Below are positions 17,292 through 23,933 of a stretch of DNA of 23,933 nt, one piece after another. Each line of letters opens with the position of its first letter. Position 1 is the stretch's first letter. A program made the position numbers and the translations under genes. This stretch comes from Jaenimonas drosophilae (lineage: Eukaryota > Euglenozoa > Kinetoplastea > Trypanosomatida > Trypanosomatidae): NCBI GenBank assembly GCA_030849065.1, contig JASAON010001422.1, positions 1 through 23,933 of the forward strand, in the 5' to 3' direction. The notes beneath the pieces were generated by a model, which worked only from the letters and a program-made list of their open reading frames with translations, had not been told where the DNA came from and searched no databases.

Positions 17292-17330
17292 CATTTTTGC
17301 CTTTTTTTTTCGTTTTACACGAACATCATC

Positions 17331-18290
17331 ATGGCACCTCCCTTGCCTGGTACACGCAGCCCGAACTTCATCCACGGCAATCCAACCGTTCAAGGTGATG
17401 TGGTTGTGCGTGCGTTTGTTGCCGGCGATGGTGTGCTCTTCCGCATCACGGACACCGCCACCGGCTCGTGGGGCTTCTACAATGATTCAACGAACTCCGT
17501 TGCAACGGTACGTTTTGTGCTCGGGATGGAGAGCCGCGTACAACCCATTGGCGGGGTTGTTATTCATCGTGATGAGGAATCATTGATGTATTACGGCACC
17601 ATCACCATCTATCCGCTCTACTCCGAGCCCGCGTTTCGTGGATACGTGGATTCCTACAAGCTCACCTACGGCTGTGCTGACATCAACGTTGTGATGAACG
17701 CCTTCGCACAGCTGGAGAGCAACATAGGTAGCAAGCGCCGATCACTTGAGAGCTTCTCAAGCCCGCTAAAACGCCGCAGCTTCAGCAGCATTGGTGGCTT
17801 CCCGAACATGTATGCGAGCGTGCGCTCCATCACGCTACCTTCGTTGACCTCACCACGTCTGGCATACCAACAACAACAACAACGGGATATAATGATGGCG
17901 CAGCGTGTGCAATCCAGCACTGACAGCTTCGGCAGCCCATATTCACGTGGGCGCTTGATCAGCATGGATAGCTTGGGCAGCTTGGCACGCAAGCGAGGCT
18001 CGAGCAGCAACAACTCAGCCAATCCCACCAATCATCATACCGCCGCCACACGCTTGAAGCCCATCCCACCTCCACGGCCCATCAAGGTGGGTTCCTTCGT
18101 TGCCCCACGCAACGACGCACAACCGTCACGCCATTCTCTGGATAGCAGCACATTGCCCGTGATGATGGGCCAAAAGGCATGCTACGCTGAGTACGAAGGT
18201 GCCGCCAGTCCTGTACGTGCGTGTATCAAGGCCATTCCAAGTGACGATGCCATCTCCAGCCAGTCTTCCCGCAAGCGCGTTACCTTTTAG
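17331..18290 (+). CDS. DUF1935 (small kinetoplastid calpain-related) domain protein with Ser-rich tail
   Basis: A 319-residue protein at the first ATG after the acceptor at 17291. Residues about 13-115 match the DUF1935 fold seen in kinetoplastid calpain-related proteins: a FxxGNP start, GVLFRITD (34-41), WGFYNDS (47-53), the GxxSRVQPIGG turn (65-75), TITIYPLYSEPAFRG (90-104) and YKLTY (109-113). No catalytic calpain core is present, so no protease activity is expected; such proteins are often membrane or cytoskeleton associated. The rest is Ser-rich with KRRSLES, KRRSFSSIGGF and RGRLIS kinase-like sites and a short Gln run. It ends in SRKRVTF, an RVxF-type PP1-docking match at the C-terminus. 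SSIGGF (152-157) also occurs in the 21285 protein. There is no N-terminal acylation motif (no Gly2). Domain call is by eye. Confidence 0.85.
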   Translation: MAPPLPGTRSPNFIHGNPTVQGDVVVRAFVAGDGVLFRITDTATGSWGFYNDSTNSVATVRFVLGMESRVQPIGGVVIHRDEESLMYYGTITIYPLYSEPAFRGYVDSYKLTYGCADINVVMNAFAQLESNIGSKRRSLESFSSPLKRRSFSSIGGFPNMYASVRSITLPSLTSPRLAYQQQQQRDIMMAQRVQSSTDSFGSPYSRGRLISMDSLGSLARKRGSSSNNSANPTNHHTAATRLKPIPPPRPIKVGSFVAPRNDAQPSRHSLDSSTLPVMMGQKACYAEYEGAASPVRACIKAIPSDDAISSQSSRKRVTF

Positions 18291-19503
18291 ATCATACTTT
18301 TTTTCCTGTATTTTCACGTTGTACGCTATGTTTTTTTTCTTTCGTTTTCCTTCTTCCTTTTTTTTTCTTTTTGCTACATACCTGTTTCTTTTTTTTTCTT
18401 CCTCATCGAACAAGTATACACGTGGCTTCTCCTCGATGTGTGTGCGCGATGCACATATCTGCATGAGGATTCGTTCCTCCACCCCTATCTCTCTCTCTCT
18501 CTCTCTTTCTCCCACCGCCCTCCATCACTCCCACCATCTTCACAGGTTGTGATGATCTTCATCTACTCACCTTGTGTGTTGTGAGTATGTGTGTGCTGCT
18601 TTTTTTTGTTGCTTTTGTTGTTGCGTTTCCCCCCTCCTTTTTTTTGTGTTCGTGATGTGCTCGCCACTGCTTTTGAAGCGGCAGCGATTTGTGCTGACGC
18701 CACATCATTCCGCGCTCCCCTCCCCTGATGCTCACTCCATGCGCACCTCATTAGAAAGGTTGGATGGATGCTCATTTTTTTATTTTTTTGTTTAATTTTT
18801 TTTTGTTGCTGAACGAGTGCGCAACAACCCTAGGTGGTGCGGTTATGATGAAATGATGCACCAACTCACTGAGTGATACATCTTCATCCACCACATCAAG
18901 CACCTACACACCATCACTCGCCGCTCTTCGGGAGCTCATACGTACTACCAACGAGTCTTTTATTGTGTTTTGTATCATTGCTGTTTATGGTGGTTCAGCA
19001 TCGACGGATGTGTAAAACCACTCAGTACGACTATCTTCTTGATCCATCAGCAACCAAATAATGCTTTGTTTTCTTTTCTTTTCATTTTCACCTGCCGTTT
19101 TTTTTTCGTTGTTGGTTGTTGTTTGGTTTGCTGTTGCTGCTCTGTGGGGATGCCAGTGAGATGTTTGTGAGCAATGGCCAGCCACATTTCCCCCCCTATG
19201 GCGTATTTATCTATATGATCAGCATGTGTAGGGCATTGAGGCAGAGGTGAAGCACAGACGTTTTTTTTTTTGTGAGTGTGTGTGTGTGTGTCTGTGTGTG
19301 TATGATGAATTGGATTCCATGTATCACAGCCTGGCGATCATTGAACATGTTGCTGGAGCGTTGCGCGCACACACACAGCACGTGTTTCATGTATCTATGC
19401 TCACCATGCCCACACCTCACTTTCATTATTCATTGCGGCTCGAATGATGATTATTTGTTTGTTGCTGGTTTTTTTTTGTTTCGCACGTTCATTGCAGGTG
19501 GCC

Positions 19504-19803
19504 ATGGACACTGCCTGTGTTGTTGTGCGTACTTCATCATTTTTTTTTGTGTGTATGTGTGTGACGGCTATCTCATCGGCTGGGTATGTATGCCGATGGG
19601 GATGCCAATCACATCTTTTCTTGTTGGTGCATCCGCGGCAGCCGTGCGCGCATCTTTTTTTTTTCCTTTGTTCTCATCTTTGCTATAATTTTCTTGTGCT
19701 GGACATAATAAAAAAAAGCACAAGAAGCAGAAGTATGAAGAAGGAACTGTGTGCTTCTCATTTGGATGCACCACAGTTGTGCCACCGTCCTGAGGAGTTG
19801 TAG
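19504..19803 (+). CDS. Possible small Cys-rich protein with basic tail
   Basis: A 99-codon frame at the first ATG after a strong tract (GCTGGTTTTTTTTTGTTTCG onward) ending in CAG at 19495-19497. The product has hydrophobic Cys-containing stretches, then a charged tail from about residue 66 (IIKKSTRSRSMKKELCASHL). It overlaps a different-frame candidate (19302-19688, 128 codons, first ATG after AG 19274-19275), so at most one is likely real. A ten-base-pair hairpin lies within it, which may instead mark this as non-coding. Confidence 0.3.
   Translation: MDTACVVVRTSSFFFVCMCVTAISSAGYVCRWGCQSHLFLLVHPRQPCAHLFFFLCSHLCYNFLVLDIIKKSTRSRSMKKELCASHLDAPQLCHRPEEL
19691..19726. other. Perfect 10-bp hairpin with A-rich loop
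   Basis: TTCTTGTGCT at 19691-19700 pairs perfectly with AGCACAAGAA at 19717-19726 around a 16-base A-rich loop. It is the best inverted repeat seen in the spacers. It could be an RNA stability or processing element; no family is recognised. Confidence 0.6.
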
Positions 19804-20195
19804 CTAGCCCCTCTTTGTGTTCGAGCTCCGATATATGTTTGTGTTGTTGCGCGGCGTGCTCTTTCGCAGTGCGTGTGTGTGGCATGTATATGTGAATGCC
19901 TGAGCACACTGGTATAATCTCATGTGGTAGATGATGAATATGACAGACGAAATGAAGAAACGAACACACACGAACAAGATTCGTGAGAGGAAGAGCTCTG
20001 CAATGACTCATGGCAGGCATGTTGATGTTGGTTGCTACACCACTTGCCTCGGATATGTGTGTACGTGTGTGTGTGTGTGTGTTGTATGATAATGAAGAAA
20101 ACAAAATGAGAGATGTGGAGGTGGTGGCACACTGGCACAGTAGCGCATCACCTCTTCAAGAGAGGATTGCTACATGTGTACCGTGCCAAACCACA

Positions 20196-20220
20196 CAACA
20201 ACAACAACAACAACAACAAC
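20196..20220 (+). repeat. CAA microsatellite in a spacer
   Basis: About eight CAA units. This is the orientation found in coding and 5' leader DNA here, unlike the GTT orientation of most spacers, which gives slight support to the short frame through it (20106-20282). Confidence 0.85.
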
Positions 20221-20370
20221 ACACACACACGAACACACATCATGTGTTTGTCTCGTTTGCTTCTTCTTTCTCCACTGATTAGGCATCAGCCTCCGTTTTT
20301 TTTTTTTGTGGTGTGATTGGGTCTCTGCGCTTTATATCCTTCCTTTTTTGTTTTCTGTGAGCACAGATTT

Positions 20371-20514
20371 ATGTTGTTGCGGCCCACGGTTGTGTTCGTG
20401 TATATGTTTGAGTATGCACTTTTAATGTTGGCTGCAATCATACCTCCCCCCCCCCTCCACTTTTTTTTTTGTTGCGCAACATCATCATCATCGCCGGCCA
20501 GTTGGTACGAATGA
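20371..20514 (+). CDS. Possible small membrane peptide
   Basis: A 47-codon frame four bases after the CAG (20364-20366) of a T/C tract (20327-20356). The product is a hydrophobic N-terminal segment with one Glu (VVFVYMFEYALLMLAAII), then Pro, Phe/Cys and Ser runs from homopolymers, ending ASWYE. It could be a single-span micropeptide; no homolog is recognised. Confidence 0.28.
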   Translation: MLLRPTVVFVYMFEYALLMLAAIIPPPPLHFFFCCATSSSSPASWYE

Positions 20515-21149
20515 CTCCACGTGCCGGAGCACAACCTCATTTGTGAGGTATTGTAACTTTGTGTGATGTATGTAATGCGCAACGCACTGGGCAGACAGCA
20601 AGAGAGGTATCTGGCCAGTGCATTGACTTATGAAGATTCTTGTGTATGCGTGTGTGTGTGTGTGTGTTGGTGGCTCGTGCCACATCATCACGTACACGCA
20701 CATCGCTACACCAACAGCATCCCACTGTATATAGAGATGATTGCTGATGAACGAACGAGGTTGGTGTACGTGCTCAACGGTCTTCCTCCTCCGGTTTTTT
20801 TTTAGTGATTGCTGTGTTTCTTTGTTTTTTTTTCTTCTTATGCTGGATGGCCTTCAGCTTGTGCCACATCATCACACACGTGTGTGCCAACGATGATGGA
20901 TGGCGTTCATGGGTACTACCCAGCTCAGTGAGTGTTGTTGTGCGTCTTTTTTTTGTGTGTATCGGGAATATGGTTTGTGCTTCCTCCCCACATCTTTTTT
21001 CGTTTCTTCATTTTTTTTTTTGTGAGCCTCATCTTGTACGTTGTGCGCGCGTGCGAAGGGCAACCACATTAGCAGAAGTTTTCATGTTGTGCGGCGCCGA
21101 TTCTGCTGCTGTTGCTGCTGTGTGTACGTTCAGTAACCTCATCCATCCA

Positions 21150-21193
21150 GCTCTTCTTCTTCATCATCATCATCTCTCACGTACTCATTGTAG
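21150..21193 (+). promoter_or_regulatory. Likely spliced-leader acceptor of the 21285 gene
   Basis: A pyrimidine-rich stretch (CTCTTCTTCTTCATCATC onward) ends at TAG 21191-21193, and the first ATG after it is 21285. A competing acceptor (T tract at 21011-21021, AG at 21025-21026) would make the in-frame ATG at 21084 the start instead. Confidence 0.5.
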
Positions 21194-21284
21194 TGTATTT
21201 TCATTTGTGAAGCTTCAAGCACAGAAACACTCAGACACACCTTCAATTCACACAATTAGACGTGTGTGGTGTTGCTCCTCCATC

Positions 21285-22655
21285 ATGGCACATATTCCGT
21301 GTACGGCTACGGAGGAGGCAGGGATGCTCTCGCTGAGTAGCATCGCCGTTTCATCGCCATTGAAGGATGTTTCATCATCCCTCGTCTTGGCCAAGATTGC
21401 CAACAACAGCAACAACTCCCACGTGGTGCATTCTGCTCTACAACAGGCACAATTGCCACAACAAACACACCAACAACAGCTTGTTTCAATCCTCTGCCCC
21501 ACAATGGATGCCATCATACCTTCCTCACAAGATGGCAGCAACCATGCACGTAGCTCCAAGAGCTCCATTGGTGGCTTCTACAAGGATGGTGTGATGGATC
21601 TGTGTTTGCCACAACCACACATCTCTCCCGGTTCCATGTGCGGCAGCCCGGGCCAGTGCCGTGTTGGTGAGGAGCTGCTGCCTGTGGAGGATCTCTCCAT
21701 GTGGAGCGGAGCTCTGCCCGCGGAACATGATGGTTTTGCACCTCTCTCTGGCCTTCACTCACGTGGCCGTGTGCGCGTGTGTAGCAGCAACCACAACGCT
21801 GCTCACCATCATCGCAAGACGAGTGCGCGATCGGTTCCACGAACGGTGGTGTGCGATAGCGATGCATCTCAACGCAGCCTCTCCATCAATGGAGGTGCGC
21901 GCACCTCATCCTATTACCGGATGGAAGATGATAATCCGCTGACCACAGCTCACTCACGCACACAGACGGGGCAGAACATCAGCGTTGTGGGAAGTGGCGG
22001 AAACAACAGCAGCAGCAGCAGCACCACCAGTGGTGTTGGTGTTAGTGCTGGTGTTGGTGTTGGTGTTGGCAGTGCACTTGCTGACGCCACCTCTGTTGGC
22101 CGTTCGTTCTCCATCCCGCAATTCATGTCAATCTCACGTTTGGAAGTTGAGCTGCACCGCCATGCAGAAAATGAGGATTTTGGGACGGATTCTGGCAGCG
22201 TCATGTGGAGCTCCTTCTTCCCACACTCGTACTCACGCGGAGATGCCGAACAACAACAACAACAACAGCATCATCATCATCAGGGGCATCTTCACTCCTC
22301 ACCTACATCTCCCCACGCACCTCCTCCGCTGGGCCGCACCGTCTTGCCCACGTGGAGATGTACCAACGCCAACAATCACCGGCCTCCTCGTCAGGCGCCA
22401 ACAAAACGGCGCCTGACGGTGGAGCTCAACCACGCACGTGAAGAGATGAAGGAGTTGGGTCTTGTGCAGTTTGATCCAACATGCTCCACACAAGATGTTC
22501 TTCATCGCCAACCAGGTAGCCCCGCAGAGGCCCTCTCGCGACCTCTCTCCATCTCCCCAGGACGCTCATTTAGCGACGTACTTCTTCAGCCGGTGCCTGA
22601 CAACATCTCACAGGGAACATTCTTGCAGCATTCAGTACTTTCATCTTTTGCGTAG
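21285..22655 (+). CDS. Low-complexity Ser/Gln/His-rich hypothetical protein, paralog of 4146-5876
   Basis: A 456-residue protein. I chose ATG 21285 because it is the first after the nearer acceptor; an in-frame ATG at 21084 would add 67 residues. No domain, signal or membrane span is recognised. Blocks shared in order with the 4146 protein are ARTS followed by NPLT (217-220), PQFMSISRLE (278-287) and KELGLVQF (389-396) in a charged helix-like stretch. The NPLT codons share the 11-base string AATCCGCTGAC with the other gene. RSFSIP (273-278), right before the second block, fits a 14-3-3 mode-1 site; RSLS and another RSFS occur elsewhere. SSIGGF (93-98) is shared with the DUF1935 protein. Other runs are Gly/Val/Ser (22040-22070) and Gln/His (22250-22282). 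It is likely a phosphorylated disordered protein; function is unknown. Confidence 0.85.
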   Translation: MAHIPCTATEEAGMLSLSSIAVSSPLKDVSSSLVLAKIANNSNNSHVVHSALQQAQLPQQTHQQQLVSILCPTMDAIIPSSQDGSNHARSSKSSIGGFYKDGVMDLCLPQPHISPGSMCGSPGQCRVGEELLPVEDLSMWSGALPAEHDGFAPLSGLHSRGRVRVCSSNHNAAHHHRKTSARSVPRTVVCDSDASQRSLSINGGARTSSYYRMEDDNPLTTAHSRTQTGQNISVVGSGGNNSSSSSTTSGVGVSAGVGVGVGSALADATSVGRSFSIPQFMSISRLEVELHRHAENEDFGTDSGSVMWSSFFPHSYSRGDAEQQQQQQHHHHQGHLHSSPTSPHAPPPLGRTVLPTWRCTNANNHRPPRQAPTKRRLTVELNHAREEMKELGLVQFDPTCSTQDVLHRQPGSPAEALSRPLSISPGRSFSDVLLQPVPDNISQGTFLQHSVLSSFA

Positions 22656-23933
22656 ATGCGCAACACACACACACATGATGAGAGAGATGAAGATGATGAA
22701 TTCATGTGCTTGTATTCGTTTACGGCTCACTATCATCATCATCATCATCATCAAAATCATTTCCCTCTCACATGTCTGATGTGTATTGCGTTTTTTGCGT
22801 ATTCGTTCGTGTTGCAACACACACGTCAATGTGGGATTGACATCGCTGATCTCCGTACATCGCGCAGATGAGGATAAGAAGGTGCTGCATGCACCTCGCC
22901 ATTATTTCTTCTTTTTCTTCGCACAAGTGCAACACCGCATCGTGCTTGCTCAGTGATGCTTGCTGCCACAACAAACACACACAGATTTGCTCCTTGTGTG
23001 TGTGTGTGTGTGGTTGTTGTTCTGGCACACGTCATACTGATCCATCATCTTCACGGAAGTGTGGAGTAGATGATGGAAGCATGGCACATGTTTCTGAAGT
23101 GTTTCTTTTGTATTTTTTTTTTGTTGTGTGAGCTGCTGTTGAGAACGGCATTCACGTTGTTGGTTTCATTCTGTGCTCTGCGCAGCATAACTTCCTCTTT
23201 TTTTGTTTTCATAGTTGATGGGTGCATCTGTTTTCCCATCCGTTCATCGCGTTCTGTGTGCTGAGTTATTGCGTGTAGGATGAGCTCCTCATGTTGTTGC
23301 ATCATCAACAAGTACATTTATGGAAGAGTTGATGATCTTCACATGCACACACACACACACACACGCACACCGCTTCGATGATTTTTTTTGTTTTCACGTT
23401 CTTTTTGTTTTCCGCCAACTGAGATTGTTAATGATCATCACTCCTCTTCCTCCTACCTCTACGGAGAAGAAGAAGAAGGGTTGTGTTCTTGTATGTGTGC
23501 GTCCATGGCTTGCGCACAAACACACATACACACACACACGTACGTGTACCTATCACGTATTTTTTTTCTGCTCGTGATCCATGTTTTATTTCTTGCAACA
23601 GCACATCAGAGGCTGTGGAAATGTTTTCTCATTGATACAAACGCGATTTTTTCAGGCTCACTGATGAATACGCGTGTGCTCTATGAGTTGTGCGTTGATG
23701 TGTGTTCGTGATCTCACACGTCCAGTCACAGCTGCCACAGGAGAGAGAAGGTTAGGCTTCTCAATGTGGTGCCGGCACGTTCATGGAGCACAACAACAAA
23801 GAAACGTCTGACGAAACACACAAACAAAAACAAGGACATTACTTTTATGTTTTTTAGATTGATGCAAACCAAGTTAATTGTGCTTCACAAACTTTGGTAT
23901 TTTGTACTTTGTACCAAACACAACACACGTACA
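22656..23933 (+). other. 3' spacer with micro-frames, no large gene
   Basis: The 3' flank of the 21285 gene carries CAT repeats (22732-22752), GT/CA tracts (about 23000, 23347-23369) and several T tracts ending in AG. Four short frames start within 3-30 bases of such an AG: 22956-23069 (37 residues), 23218-23283 (21), 23431-23577 (48) and 23664-23711 (15). The last 200 bases are A-rich with a TTTGGTA...TACCAAA inverted repeat (23893-23918). No downstream gene is reached. Confidence 0.5.
23431..23577 (+). CDS. Possible small basic peptide
   Basis: A 48-codon frame seven bases after AG 23422-23423, which closes a long T-rich tract (23379-23412). The product has a Pro-rich start, a KKKK block, then GCVLVCVRPWLAHKH and Thr/His from a CA repeat. 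It is weakly supported and no family is recognised. Confidence 0.2.
   Translation: MIITPLPPTSTEKKKKGCVLVCVRPWLAHKHTYTHTRTCTYHVFFFCS

Larger units (their letters stand above)
15920..17330 (+). other. Intergenic region rich in simple repeats
   Basis: It holds GTT/GTG repeats (15951-15987), TTC repeats (16035-16052), a CA tract (16184-16206), a GT tract (16438-16455), CTC repeats (16774-16805) and a six-base TTCATC repeat (16931-16963). One small frame (16551-16886) follows a strong acceptor. For the next gene, the T tract at 17165-17198 is followed by its first AG at 17290-17291. Confidence 0.55.
18291..21284 (+). other. Long spacer (3 kb) with candidate small genes
   Basis: This spacer is T-rich with many GT/CA tracts, a CAA tract (20196-20220) and a hairpin at 19691-19726. 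No large gene is present. Small frames with acceptors are 19504-19803 and 20371-20514. A 20106-20282 frame (MRDVEVVAHWHSSASPLQER onward) contains the CAA tract as Gln but has no clear acceptor. The last 280 bases are leader and acceptor DNA of the 21285 gene. Confidence 0.5.

Noticed and set aside
20106..20282. Frame with a Gln run (MRDVEVVAHWHSSASPLQER start)
   Set aside because: Protein-like at first, but there is no acceptor close upstream and the end is CA-repeat text. Left as a note in the spacer entry.

Overview
The window looks like nuclear DNA of a kinetoplastid, most likely a trypanosomatid. Four things support this. Every credible gene lies on the + strand, as in a polycistronic unit. 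Genes are preceded by long T/C-rich tracts followed by AG and then the first ATG, as expected for spliced-leader trans-splicing. The left end holds receptor-type adenylate cyclase sequence (ectodomain, one membrane helix, cyclase-like domain). One gene carries a DUF1935 (small kinetoplastid calpain-related) domain. No tRNA, rRNA, CRISPR array or recognisable transposon was found, and the genus cannot be fixed from the sequence alone.

Left region (1-4.1 kb) is the decaying edge of a receptor adenylate cyclase array. The 3' part of one long gene runs from 2 to 1831; its cyclase domain appears to have lost catalytic residues. Two pseudogenes follow. They share a repeated unit (about 2010-2460 and 2908-3350) made of intergenic DNA, splice acceptor, a signal peptide and the same in-frame TGA. 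The second pseudogene has lost most of its ectodomain and also carries a TAG stop and a frameshift.

Right region (4.1-22.7 kb) holds six widely spaced genes for low-complexity proteins rich in Asn, Gln, His, Ser and Asp: 4146-5876, 7867-9345, 10995-11792, 13805-15919, 17331-18290 and 21285-22655. Only the fifth has a domain I recognise (DUF1935). The first and last are paralogs with several collinear conserved blocks. Short motifs recur among the others: (L/I)RTP, LLTPLS, SSIGGF, and a PP1-docking-like RVxF in two of them. The proteins look like disordered scaffold or regulatory proteins, possibly a locally expanded group, but no pathway can be assigned.

The spacers between these genes (about 1.3-3 kb each) are rich in U tracts, GTT/TTG and GT/CA microsatellites. 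They repeatedly show a strong splice acceptor followed within 3-16 bases by an ATG that opens a short frame (15-111 codons). The better ones (12072-12368, 16551-16886, 19504-19803, 20371-20514) are listed as low-confidence small genes. They are the most speculative and potentially the most novel part of the window.
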